From contig NZ_CACSJP010000002.1 of assembly GCF_902706095.1 (NCBI RefSeq), forward strand, positions 186,001 through 250,000: DNA of 64,000 bases. The letters run 5' to 3'. This document shows, piece after piece, positions 8,393 to 16,513 of the stretch. The DNA comes from Rhizobium sp. 18065 (GTDB lineage Bacteria > Pseudomonadota > Alphaproteobacteria > Rhizobiales > Rhizobiaceae). A program made the translations under genes and the position numbers. Numbering within the stretch: the stretch's first letter is position 1; each line of letters begins with the position of its first letter. The notes under the pieces were generated by a model. That model ran no database searches and was not told where the DNA came from. It was given only the letters and a program-made list of their open reading frames with translations.

Positions 8393-8814
8393 AAAACGGC
8401 CACCATGATCGTGCCGGCACCGATCATCGCGATGCCGGCCCAGGCGCCGAGGCTCAGCTTTTCACCGAGAAAGAGAACGGCAAAGACAGCGACGAAGACG
8501 ATCGACAGCTTGTCGATCGGCGCGACACGCGATGCATCGCCGAGCTTGAGTGCCCGGTAGTAGCAGAGCCAGGAGGCGCCAGTTGCCAATCCTGACAGGC
8601 CAAGGAAGATCCAGGTCCTGGCCGCGATTGTCGATGGTGCCTGCCATTGGCCGGTGGCCGCAACGATACCGGTCAAAACCACGATAATCACACCAGTGCG
8701 GATCAGGGTCGCCAGATCGGAATTGACGCCCGCCACCCCGATCTTGCCGAAGATGGCGGTCAATGCTGCAAAAATGGCCGAAAGAAACGCCCAGAACTGC
8801 CAGCTTTGCGTCAT
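8389..8814 (-). CDS. EamA/DMT-family small membrane protein
   Basis: 141-aa membrane protein with one EamA unit (four to five hydrophobic segments) and the family motifs ALTAIFGKIGVAGVN near the N-terminus and WLCYYRALKLGDASRVAPID in the middle, ending LSLGAWAGIAMIGAG. Half-size members act as dimeric transporters. The ATG shares a base with the cobO stop (TGATG), so it is the last gene of the cobPWN-cobO operon and may move a cobalamin-related metabolite or metal, which is inference from position. Confidence 0.85.
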   Translation of the reverse strand: MTQSWQFWAFLSAIFAALTAIFGKIGVAGVNSDLATLIRTGVIIVVLTGIVAATGQWQAPSTIAARTWIFLGLSGLATGASWLCYYRALKLGDASRVAPIDKLSIVFVAVFAVLFLGEKLSLGAWAGIAMIGAGTIMVAVF

Positions 8815-9443
8815 CAGAACTCCACGCCGATCTGCGCCTTGATGCCGGAGCGGAATGGATGCTTGATCAGTTCCATCTCGGTGACAAGGTCGGCGATCTC
8901 GATCAGTTCGTCCTTGGCGTTGCGGCCGGTGAGCACGACATGCGTCATCTCCGGCTTCTCGTTTGTCAGGAACTCGACCACCTCTGCGATGTCGATATAG
9001 TCGTAGCGGATGGCGATATTGATCTCGTCGAGCAGGATCATCGAATGGGACGGATCGCGGATCAACTCCTTCGCCTTCTCCCAGGCGGCCTTGGCCATGG
9101 CAATGTCACGCGCCTTGTCCTGCGTCTCCCAGGTGAAACCTTCACCCATCGTGTGGAACTGGCAGAGATCGGAGAAATGCTTGAGGATCATGTCCCGTTC
9201 GCCGGTCGACATCGCGCCCTTGATGAACTGCACCACCGCGCATTTCTTACCGTGGGCGATATGGCGGAAGATCATCCCGAAGGCTGCAGACGACTTGCCC
9301 TTGCCCTTGCCGGTATGGACGATCACCAGGCCCTTTTCGCCGGTCTTGGTCGCCATGATCTTGTCGCGGGCGGCCTTCTTCTTAGCCATCTTCTCGGCGT
9401 GGCGGGCGAGATCCGCGTCGTTCGACATCGTCTCTTCGGTCAT
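8814..9443 (-). CDS. cobO: Cob(I)yrinic acid a,c-diamide adenosyltransferase, CobO/BtuR type
   Basis: 209-aa enzyme that transfers the adenosyl group from ATP to the corrinoid cobalt. The P-loop HTGKGKGKSSAAFGM near residue 60 and the downstream FIKGAMSTGERD and MILLDEINIAIRYDYID motifs are diagnostic of the CobA/CobO fold. The N-terminus is Lys-rich as in other rhizobial CobO. ATG at 9443 overlaps the preceding GNAT gene by four bases. Cytoplasmic; acts after CobN-dependent cobalt insertion. Confidence 0.96.
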   Translation of the reverse strand: MTEETMSNDADLARHAEKMAKKKAARDKIMATKTGEKGLVIVHTGKGKGKSSAAFGMIFRHIAHGKKCAVVQFIKGAMSTGERDMILKHFSDLCQFHTMGEGFTWETQDKARDIAMAKAAWEKAKELIRDPSHSMILLDEINIAIRYDYIDIAEVVEFLTNEKPEMTHVVLTGRNAKDELIEIADLVTEMELIKHPFRSGIKAQIGVEF

Positions 9444-9886
9444 GGTGCACTCCCAGAATTATCAAATGTTTTGACGAACCATATGCGCTGCGGCTTGCCG
9501 TCGATAGAAGGCAGCCTGCCGATTTCGGTAAAACCTTCGCGCAGGTAGAAGCGCGGTGCCTGGAAATCAAACGTATCGAGATAGATGCCGACGAAGCCCT
9601 TGGCCCGTGCCATGTCCTCGGCCCGAGACAGGAGTTTGGCGCCAACCCCAAGATTGCGGGCGTCGGCGGCAACAGCAAGCAGCTTGATATAAATCCAGCC
9701 CTGTATTTCCGAGCCGACCAGACCACCCAGCAAACGTCCCTCACCATCTTCGGCGCGCAATTGCACGGTCTCGCCGTCAAACGGCTTTTCGAGCCCACGG
9801 GCAGCCTCGTCCAGAATGGCCACGGTTGCGTCGTAAAATTCCTTGTCCTCACCCGCGATGACGCTGATCTGGATCGTATCGGTCAT
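9440..9886 (-). CDS. GNAT-family N-acetyltransferase
   Basis: 148-aa GNAT fold protein. Acetyl-CoA binding motif A is visible as LAVAADARNLGVGAKLLSRA around residues 73-92, with the C-terminal FYLREGFTEIGRLP typical of the family. Substrate unknown. It is overlapped by four bases on both sides, by the GFA gene upstream and cobO downstream, and so is certainly co-transcribed with cobalamin genes; whether it acts on a cobalamin intermediate is not shown. Confidence 0.87.
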   Translation of the reverse strand: MTDTIQISVIAGEDKEFYDATVAILDEAARGLEKPFDGETVQLRAEDGEGRLLGGLVGSEIQGWIYIKLLAVAADARNLGVGAKLLSRAEDMARAKGFVGIYLDTFDFQAPRFYLREGFTEIGRLPSIDGKPQRIWFVKTFDNSGSAP

Positions 9887-10278
9887 GCACCACCCTCACC
9901 CTTGGGAAGATCGTCGACAATGTTGAGCCAATCGACACGTTCGTTCCAATGCCAATGTTCGCCGATGGCAACGGACTGGCCGTCATCGAGGCTCGCGACG
10001 TAAAAATCGATTTCGGACGGTCGCCGTTCGGTCTCGAAAGACATCGGCGATCCACAGTCACTGCAGAACCCGCGCCGCACACCGGGCGACGACGCATAGA
10101 AACGCAGGCTGTCGCCGGAAAGCGACGCGTCGGCGCGCTCGACGGTGAAAAAGCTCGTGACCGGCGACGAGGCTGCACGCCGGCAGCTTTCGCAGTGGCA
10201 ATGCCCGGCGGTTCGCACCGCACCCCGGACCTTGAAGCGCACCGCGCCACACAGGCAATGTCCAGACAGTTCAGTCAT
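9883..10278 (-). CDS. GFA-domain protein (CENP-V/GFA family)
   Basis: 131-aa zinc-binding protein with GHCLCGAVRFKVRG at the N-terminus, then CHCESCRRAASSPVTSF and FCSDCGSPM, i.e. all Cys pairs of the glutathione-dependent formaldehyde-activating fold. Most members do not act on formaldehyde, so function is open. ATG at 10278 overlaps the end of cobN by eight bases; a longer start at 10299 is possible. Its insertion in a cobalamin operon is unusual. A second, unrelated-context GFA gene lies at 46153. Confidence 0.87.
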   Translation of the reverse strand: MTELSGHCLCGAVRFKVRGAVRTAGHCHCESCRRAASSPVTSFFTVERADASLSGDSLRFYASSPGVRRGFCSDCGSPMSFETERRPSEIDFYVASLDDGQSVAIGEHWHWNERVDWLNIVDDLPKGEGGA

Positions 10279-13200
10279 GGCTTCTCTCCCCTCCAGCAAT
10301 TTCGAGCAGCGAGAATTTGGCCGAATTGCTCTTCGGCGTCCACAGGCCGCGATCGATGGCCTCGATCAGCCGCTCCGACATTTCCCGCAACGCCGGTGCA
10401 TTCTTCTCGGCCATGAAGTCGCGCACCCGCTCGTCGAGCACAAAGGCTTGATAGACCGCCTCGAAATGATGATCGCGCACGGCACCCGTCGTCGCAGCAA
10501 AGGCAAACATATAGTCCACCGTCGCTGCGATCTCGAAGGCGCCCTTGTAGCCGTGGCGCATCACGCCCTCGATCCATTTCGGATTGACCACGCGCGCCCG
10601 CACGACCCGGCCGATCTCCTCCTCCAGCGTGCGGACCACCGGTTTTTCCGGCCGCGAATGGTCATTGTGGTAGACCACCGGCCGCGCACCCGAAACCACC
10701 TCGATCGCCGCCGTCATGCCGCCCTCGAACTGGTAGTAGTCGTCGCTATCGAGAAGGTCATGCTCGCGATTGTCCTGGTTCTGCACCACCGCCTGAACCG
10801 TGCGCAGCCGTTCCTCGAACAACCCCCGTTCGGCTTTGCCCTCGGCACCCGCGCCATAGGCGTAGCCGCCCCAGACCAGATAGGCCTCGGCCAGATCACC
10901 GCGCTTTTCCCAGCCCTTTTCGTCGATCAGCGCTTGCAGGCCCGCACCGTAGGCCCCCGGCTTGGAGCCAAACACCCGGTAACCGGCACGGCGTGACGCG
11001 GCGGCCGTATCGAGCCCGTCTGTGATGAATTGCGCCGTTTCAGTCCGCATGCGTGCGGCGATCGGATTGTCACCCACGTCTTCGTCAAGCGCGCCGACGG
11101 CACGGACCGCCTTGTCATAGAGCGCGATCTGCTCCGGGAAGGCATCGCGGAAGAAACCGGATATGCGCAAGGTGACGTCGACACGCGGCCGGCCGAGCAG
11201 CGCCTGTGGCAGGATCTCGTAACCCGTCACCCGCCGCGAGGCCATGTCCCAGACCGGCTTGACCCCGATCAACGCCAGCGCCTGGGCGATGTCGTCGCCG
11301 CCGGTGCGCATGTTTGACGTACCCCAGGCCGTCAGCCCGAACGACACCGGCCATTCGCCGTGATCCTGCACATAGCGCTGGATCAGCAGTTCCGCCGAGG
11401 CCTTGCCGAGCTGGTAGGCAGCCGGTGTCGGCACGGAGCGACTGTCGACGGAGTAGAAATTGCGTCCGGTCGGCAGCACATCGGGCCGTCCGCGGGTGGG
11501 CGCGCCGGAAGGGCCGGGGGCGACGAAACGACCATCGAGGCCCTTGAGCAGGCCGGTGATTTCGGCCGGGCCGGATTGGACGATCGAGGGTTTCAGGCGG
11601 GTTTCGATTTCGGCGAGGACCGATTGGGTTCGGCTCCAGTCCGGCGGGCATGGGAGATCGCCGGACACGAAGGCTGCCGCGAGCAATTCGAGGCGTTCGA
11701 CGGTATCGCCTTTGGTGCGCCAGGGTTGGTCGGTCAGCGCTGCCAGAATCGCCGGGCGTGATCCGGCCCAGGGGTCGGACATGATGCAGTCGAGGGGGTC
11801 GAAGTCGGAATTGAGGGGTGCAGTACCCCCCTCTGTCCTGTCGGACACCTCCCCCACACGGGGGGAGATCGGCGTATCGCCACCGCTCGATGCAAATGGA
11901 ACTGTTTCGACCGGCCGTGCTTTCACCACAGACATCGGCGACAAACGAGGCGATTCGGGTGTGTCGATATTCCTCCTTGTGGGGGAGATGCCCGGCAGGG
12001 CAGAGGGGGGCGAACCGGGAAGCGAGACATCTGCCAGAGCATCCGCCGCAATCGCCCGCTGCAAACTCGCATCACCACCTTCGCCCAGCCCACGCGGAAC
12101 ACGCGCCAGTGCCACCGTCAGGTCGGTCAGCAGCCGTCCTTCGGGCGCCAGGCCAAAGATGTGCAGGCCGTCGCGGATCTGCATTTCCTTCAGGTCGCAG
12201 AGATAGGCGTCGAGTTTTTCCAGCGCCGTCTCTTCCTGATCGCCCGTGCCGATCCCGGCATCCTGATCGAGGCCGATATCGGAGACCAGGTCGAGGATCT
12301 GCTTCTTCAGCAGCTTCAGCCGGCGCGGATCGCCGCCCGACGCCTCGTAATATTCGTCGACCAGTGCTTCCAGATCCTTCAGCGGGCCATAGCTTTCGGC
12401 CCGCGTCAGCGGCGGCGTCAGATGGTCGATGATCACGGCCGATGTCCGCCGCTTGGCCTGTGTGCCCTCGCCCGGATCGTTGACAATGAACGGATAGAGA
12501 TGCGGCAAGGGACCGAACACAGCTTCCGGATAGCAGGTTTCGCTGAGTGCCAGCGCCTTGCCCGGCAGCCATTCGAGATTGCCGTGTTTGCCCATGTGGA
12601 TCAGCGCATGGGCGGCGAACTGTTTGCGCAGGAAAGCATAGAAGGCGAAATAGCCATGTGGCGGCACGAGGTCGGGCGAATGATAGCTTTCCTTCGGGTC
12701 GATATTGTAGCCGCGCGCCGGCTGGATACCGACAATGATCCGGCCGAAGCGCATCAACGGCAAGGCGAAGCCACCATTGAGGTAGAACGGATCATTCGCC
12801 GCATCGCCCCAGCGAGCGCTGACCTCAGCTTGAATCTGTTTCGGAAGCGATTCAAAAAAGGCATTGTAATCGTTCAGTGAAATGACTTCGCGAATGACGC
12901 GTCCATCATGCGCGGCATTGGTTGGCCCTGCCATCAGCGCCGTGATCAGCGCATCGCCATCGGCCGGCAACTCTTCCACACCGTAGCCAGCATCGGACAA
13001 GGCCCGCAACACCTCGATCGTGCCCGCCGGAGTGTCGAGCCCGACGCCATTGCCAAGCCTGCCGTCGCGGTTCGGATAGTTCGCCATGATCAGTGCGATG
13101 TTGCGATCCTTCGCCGGTGTCGCGCGCAGAAGCGCCCAGTTGGCGGCGAGCCTTGAGACGAACGCCATCCGCCCCGGATCCGGTTCGTGGCTGACCAGAT

Positions 13201-14236
13201 TGGTCTCCACCCGATCGTCAAAACGAGCCGCCGATTTGAACGACACGGCCCGTGTCAGCACCCGGCCATCGACCTCCGGCAGCGAAACGCTCATCGCAAG
13301 ATCGCGCGCCGAAAGCCCCTGGCTCGACGTTTCCCAGGCCGTCCTTGGCGATGACGAAAAGATCGCCTGCAGCACCACGGCGCCCTGTTCGTCGAGAATG
13401 GTCGAGGGATTGTCCGATCCCGGCGCCGAGACGGCAAAGCCGGTGGTGTTGACCACAACGGCAGGTGACGCCTCGGCAAAGATCGCCCGGAGCGTTTCGA
13501 CCGATACCGGATCCTTGAGACTGGAAACGAACACCGGCAGCGGCGTGAGTCCCTCTGCCTGGAGCGCGCCGATCATGGCCTCCACCGGCGCGGTTTCGCC
13601 GCTCTGGACGAGCGCGCGGTAGAAACAGATGGCGGCGATATTGTCCTTGGCGGCAGCCAGTTGCCGCCATTCCTCCACACCGATCGCGCCCCTGCCCGGC
13701 CACCAGATCCCGGCTTTGAGCAAGGGCCGTGCCGGCTCCGGCTTGTCGGCCTCCGACAGCATCGCCTCGGCATAGCCGACGAAATGCGCCGTATTACGCT
13801 CGCCGCCTTCGGTCAGGTAGGTCCAGAGTGCCGAACGGTCGGCATCCGTGCACAGGCTAAACGGATCGAGCCCGGCATCCGGCTTGTCATCGCCGGGCAA
13901 CGTAACGATCAGCGCACCCTTTGCGCGCGCAGCCGCCGTGAGCGCTTCCAGCGCATAGTGGAAATAGCTTGCACCACCCAGTGCCCGGACAACGATCAGT
14001 TTCGCATGACGTGCCGTGCGTTCGATATAGGTATCGACCGACATCGGATGCTTCAGCGCCATCAGGCTGGCCAAACGCCAGCCTGTGCCGGATCCCGCCT
14101 GTGCCACGGCAGCAGCAACCGCCGACAATTCGGTGTCGGCAGCCGACAGGAACAGGATCTCACCAGGCGACTGCCCAAGGTCGATCGCCTCGTCTCCGTC
14201 GGCAATCGAGCCTTTCTGGGCGAGAAGAAGATGCAT
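10271..14236 (-). CDS. cobN: Cobaltochelatase subunit CobN carrying an in-frame RIME-like insertion
   Basis: 1321-aa large subunit of the ATP-dependent cobaltochelatase CobNST, which inserts cobalt into hydrogenobyrinate a,c-diamide in the aerobic pathway. HMGKHGNLEWLPGKALALSE and LTAWGTSNMRTGGDDIAQAL are typical of the CobN/BchH family. Residues about 742-804 (GSPPSALPGISPTRR to PRVGEVSDRTEGG) are low in similarity to any CobN region and coincide with a palindromic repeat; without them the length falls near the family norm of about 1260-1270. The frame is open throughout. Follows cobW by three bases. CobS and CobT are not in the window. Confidence 0.95.
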   Translation of the reverse strand: MHLLLAQKGSIADGDEAIDLGQSPGEILFLSAADTELSAVAAAVAQAGSGTGWRLASLMALKHPMSVDTYIERTARHAKLIVVRALGGASYFHYALEALTAAARAKGALIVTLPGDDKPDAGLDPFSLCTDADRSALWTYLTEGGERNTAHFVGYAEAMLSEADKPEPARPLLKAGIWWPGRGAIGVEEWRQLAAAKDNIAAICFYRALVQSGETAPVEAMIGALQAEGLTPLPVFVSSLKDPVSVETLRAIFAEASPAVVVNTTGFAVSAPGSDNPSTILDEQGAVVLQAIFSSSPRTAWETSSQGLSARDLAMSVSLPEVDGRVLTRAVSFKSAARFDDRVETNLVSHEPDPGRMAFVSRLAANWALLRATPAKDRNIALIMANYPNRDGRLGNGVGLDTPAGTIEVLRALSDAGYGVEELPADGDALITALMAGPTNAAHDGRVIREVISLNDYNAFFESLPKQIQAEVSARWGDAANDPFYLNGGFALPLMRFGRIIVGIQPARGYNIDPKESYHSPDLVPPHGYFAFYAFLRKQFAAHALIHMGKHGNLEWLPGKALALSETCYPEAVFGPLPHLYPFIVNDPGEGTQAKRRTSAVIIDHLTPPLTRAESYGPLKDLEALVDEYYEASGGDPRRLKLLKKQILDLVSDIGLDQDAGIGTGDQEETALEKLDAYLCDLKEMQIRDGLHIFGLAPEGRLLTDLTVALARVPRGLGEGGDASLQRAIAADALADVSLPGSPPSALPGISPTRRNIDTPESPRLSPMSVVKARPVETVPFASSGGDTPISPRVGEVSDRTEGGTAPLNSDFDPLDCIMSDPWAGSRPAILAALTDQPWRTKGDTVERLELLAAAFVSGDLPCPPDWSRTQSVLAEIETRLKPSIVQSGPAEITGLLKGLDGRFVAPGPSGAPTRGRPDVLPTGRNFYSVDSRSVPTPAAYQLGKASAELLIQRYVQDHGEWPVSFGLTAWGTSNMRTGGDDIAQALALIGVKPVWDMASRRVTGYEILPQALLGRPRVDVTLRISGFFRDAFPEQIALYDKAVRAVGALDEDVGDNPIAARMRTETAQFITDGLDTAAASRRAGYRVFGSKPGAYGAGLQALIDEKGWEKRGDLAEAYLVWGGYAYGAGAEGKAERGLFEERLRTVQAVVQNQDNREHDLLDSDDYYQFEGGMTAAIEVVSGARPVVYHNDHSRPEKPVVRTLEEEIGRVVRARVVNPKWIEGVMRHGYKGAFEIAATVDYMFAFAATTGAVRDHHFEAVYQAFVLDERVRDFMAEKNAPALREMSERLIEAIDRGLWTPKSNSAKFSLLEIAGGERSHD
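11823..12011. repeat. RIME-like palindromic mosaic repeat inside cobN
   Basis: About 190 bp. Left arm TACCCCCCTCTGTCCTGTC followed by GACACCTCCCCCACACGGG, right arm TTGTGGGGGAGATGCCCGG then CAGGGCAGAGGGGGG, the arms being inverted. It shares these arms with the element at 4826-4960 but has a different, longer centre. It stays open in the cobN frame and adds roughly 62 residues. Confidence 0.85.
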
Positions 14237-14239
14237 GGA

Positions 14240-15316
14240 TCAGCCAGCCGCACCCTGCACGGCTTCGACAACCGCGCCGAAATCCCATTCGTGCAGGCCG
14301 ATAACGACAAGCCGCGTCTCGCGCTTCTCGCCCGACGTCCACGGCCGGTCGAAATATGTGTCGATGCGTGTACCCACAGCCTGGATGACCAGGCGCATCG
14401 GCTTGCCGGGCACGTCGATGAAGCCCTTGAGGCGCAGGATGTCATGGCTCTCGATCACCGGCTTCAGCCGGGCGATGAAGGCGGCAGGATCGGCAATCGA
14501 ACCGAGCTTCAGGACGAAGCTTTCGAACTCGTCGTGGTCATGGTGGTGGTCATGCGCCTCGCCGCTTTCATGCAGCGCCTCATGCTCCAACTCGTGATGC
14601 GACTTGCGATTGTCGATATCGTCCTCGGTGCCGGCGCCGATGCCCAGCAGCACCAGCGACGAGACTTCGCCATTGCGCGCCTCGACCATGGCCGGCTTGC
14701 GATGGGTGCGCCCGGTCACTTCGGCGCGCACGGCAGCGATACCGGCGGCATCGAGCAGATCGGTCTTGTTGAGCACGATCAGGTCGGCACAGGTCAGCTG
14801 GTCTTCGAACAGCTCCTCGATCGGGCTTTCGTGATCGAGGCTCGCATCTTCGGCGCGTGCCGCATCCACCTTGTCGTGGTCATCGGCAAACCGACCGGCG
14901 GCAACGGCTGCGCTGTCGACGACGGTGATGACACCGTCGACCGTGACGCGGGTGCGGATATCCGGCCAGTTGAAGGCGGCGACCAGCGGCTGCGGCAGCG
15001 CCAGGCCGGATGTCTCGATGACGATGTGATCGGGTTTCACGTCGCGCTCCAGCAGCTTCTGCATCGTCGGGATGAAATCGTCGGCGACCGTGCAGCAGAT
15101 GCAGCCATTGGTTAGTTCGATGATGTCGTCCTCTGTACAATTGTCGGCGCCGCAGCCCTTCAACACATCGCCGTCGACACCAAGATCGCCGAATTCATTG
15201 ATGATCAGCGCGATCTTCTTGCCACCCGCATTCATCAGCATGTTGCGGATGATCGTGGTCTTGCCCGCACCGAGAAAGCCGGTGATCACTGTGGCGGGAA
15301 TTTTCTGCTGCAACAT
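14240..15316 (-). CDS. cobW: CobW-type GTPase/metal chaperone
   Basis: 358-aa COG0523 GTPase thought to deliver cobalt to CobN. Walker A TGFLGAGKTTIIRNML near residue 15, the metal-binding CxCC in NGCICCTVADDF, and VLNKTDLLD for the guanine pocket are all present. A His-rich stretch (HDHHHDHDEFES, about residues 255-270) supports metal handling. Start at ATG 15316, three bases after the cobP stop; cobN follows by three bases, so the three are translated as a block under the cobalamin riboswitch. Confidence 0.96.
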   Translation of the reverse strand: MLQQKIPATVITGFLGAGKTTIIRNMLMNAGGKKIALIINEFGDLGVDGDVLKGCGADNCTEDDIIELTNGCICCTVADDFIPTMQKLLERDVKPDHIVIETSGLALPQPLVAAFNWPDIRTRVTVDGVITVVDSAAVAAGRFADDHDKVDAARAEDASLDHESPIEELFEDQLTCADLIVLNKTDLLDAAGIAAVRAEVTGRTHRKPAMVEARNGEVSSLVLLGIGAGTEDDIDNRKSHHELEHEALHESGEAHDHHHDHDEFESFVLKLGSIADPAAFIARLKPVIESHDILRLKGFIDVPGKPMRLVIQAVGTRIDTYFDRPWTSGEKRETRLVVIGLHEWDFGAVVEAVQGAAG

Positions 15317-15319
15317 GGT

Positions 15320-15847
15320 TCAACCCTTCATTTTCAGCGGCAATCCGGCCGCAACGAAATACACGTCCGCAGCCTTGGCCGCGATCATCTGGTGCAGCCG
15401 TCCGGCATGATCGCGAAAATCGCGCGCCATCCCGTTCTCCGGCACGATGCCGAGACCGACTTCATTGGAAACAAGCACGATCCGGGCTTTCAGTGACGGC
15501 AAAAGGTCCGCGAGTGCGGCGCTCTCAGCTGCCACATCTCTCCCTTCCTCCATCATCAGATTGGTGACCCAGAGCGTCAGGCAATCGACCAGCACCACGC
15601 GGCCGGGATCGTCGATCCGGACCAGTGCTCCGACGAGGTCAAGCGGCTCCTCATGCGTTGTCCAGCCATGGCTGGCGCGATCCTGCTTGTGACATTCGAT
15701 CCGCTTGCTCATCTCGTCGTCCCAGGCACGGCCGGTCGCGAGGTAATTAAGCGCAAGGCCGCTGTCACGGCAGATCTGTTCGGCAAAGCGCGACTTGCCG
15801 GAACGGGCGCCGCCGAGAACGAAAACTGAGGAATGAACGGACTGCAT
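15320..15847 (-). CDS. cobP: Adenosylcobinamide kinase / guanylyltransferase
   Basis: 175-aa bifunctional enzyme that phosphorylates adenosylcobinamide and transfers GMP to it in nucleotide-loop assembly. [17 protein letters not shown] near residue 10 is the P-loop, [14 protein letters not shown] and [17 protein letters not shown] follow, and [19 protein letters not shown] closes the set; all are CobU/CobP signatures and the length is standard. First long gene after the cobalamin riboswitch. Confidence 0.97.
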   Translation of the reverse strand: MQSVHSSVFVLGGARSGKSRFAEQICRDSGLALNYLATGRAWDDEMSKRIECHKQDRASHGWTTHEEPLDLVGALVRIDDPGRVVLVDCLTLWVTNLMMEEGRDVAAESAALADLLPSLKARIVLVSNEVGLGIVPENGMARDFRDHAGRLHQMIAAKAADVYFVAAGLPLKMKG

Positions 15848-15850
15848 AAT

Positions 15851-15988
15851 TCAGCCCTGCTCCGCAAGACGCGAGCAGGAAAAAGGCATGACCGGCAAAA
15901 TGCCGTCGCCAAGCAGACCAGGCCGGTAGACATCCCGAAACGGATGCACCGTCCCGCGCGACCATGAGGTCGCGCCAAAATCAAACAT
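15851..15988 (-). CDS. Possible 45-aa small ORF between riboswitch and cobP
   Basis: ATG at 15988 preceded by GGAGG at about 11 bases; 45 residues beginning MFDFGATSWSRGTVHPFRDV and ending SCSRLAEQG. Its TGA lies three bases before the cobP ATG, so ribosomes finishing it could re-initiate on cobP. It contains an 8-bp perfect hairpin (15956-15975, GCGCGACC paired with GGTCGCGC) that cannot act as a terminator because no T run follows. Could be a real small protein, a coupling leader, or untranslated riboswitch leader. Confidence 0.4.
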   Translation of the reverse strand: MFDFGATSWSRGTVHPFRDVYRPGLLGDGILPVMPFSCSRLAEQG

Positions 15989-16055
15989 CGCCACGACAAC
16001 CTCCGTGCTGGCGCCGGGGATCTCTCCCCATAAATTAGGCCTTCACGGCCCGTCA

Positions 16056-16410
16056 CGGACGGCAGGTCTCCTGGCTCACAGCTGCCGGCGAAAACGCCAA
16101 CGGATCTCCCTCACCTTCCCAGGGTTTGATGGCAGTCGCGAAAAGGCGGACGATTCGTAGACAAAGAGGCGTCCCACCCCGGCTGATCGCGCTGCCACCC
16201 CAGTGGCTTTTCCGGTTCAAGACGTCCGGCATCGATCACACCCTGCGATCCGTCATGCCTTCGGCACTAAAACCGGATGGAAGACCCTCGCTGCTCTACA
16301 GTCGCGGGGTCGGCTGCGTTTGGCAGTCCCTGTCTGGGTCCCTGCCTCCGCATTCCCTTTTGCTTTCCAGGCCACACTTCTGTCGCCCGAAAACCATCCA
16401 GTTCAAAGGA
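16056..16410 (-). ncRNA. Cobalamin riboswitch
   Basis: Read on the minus strand the region shows the class hallmarks in order: AAAAGGGAATGCGG, CCCCGCGACTGTAGAGC, AAAGCCACTGGGGTGGC, CTGGGAAGGTGAGG, and the B12 box AGCCAGGAGACCTGCC at 16061-16076. The 5' arm AACTGGATGG near 16400 can pair with CCATCCGGTT near 16285. It binds adenosylcobalamin and shuts off the downstream genes when the cofactor is plentiful. At about 350 nt it is longer than the usual 200, the extra length lying between the ACTGT and GGGAAGG segments. The 525-bp gap 15989-16513 holds nothing else I can identify. Confidence 0.9.
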
Positions 16411-16513
16411 TTAGGCGGTGGCTTGCGGCAAGTCAATCGAGACCGGCGACGCATCAACGGCAATAGCGGGAAATCATCATATGCAAGATGGGTTTGCTGC
16501 CGGGGATTGACCG

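Noticed and set aside
13661..15115. 484-codon plus-strand open frame across cobN and cobW
   Set aside because: It spans two well-supported minus-strand genes and is rich in Arg/His as expected for antisense high-GC sequence.
15709..16056. 115-codon open frame over the cobP start and riboswitch leader
   Set aside because: It overlaps cobP out of frame and shows no coding character; only the 45-codon ORF inside the leader has a plausible ribosome site and spacing.
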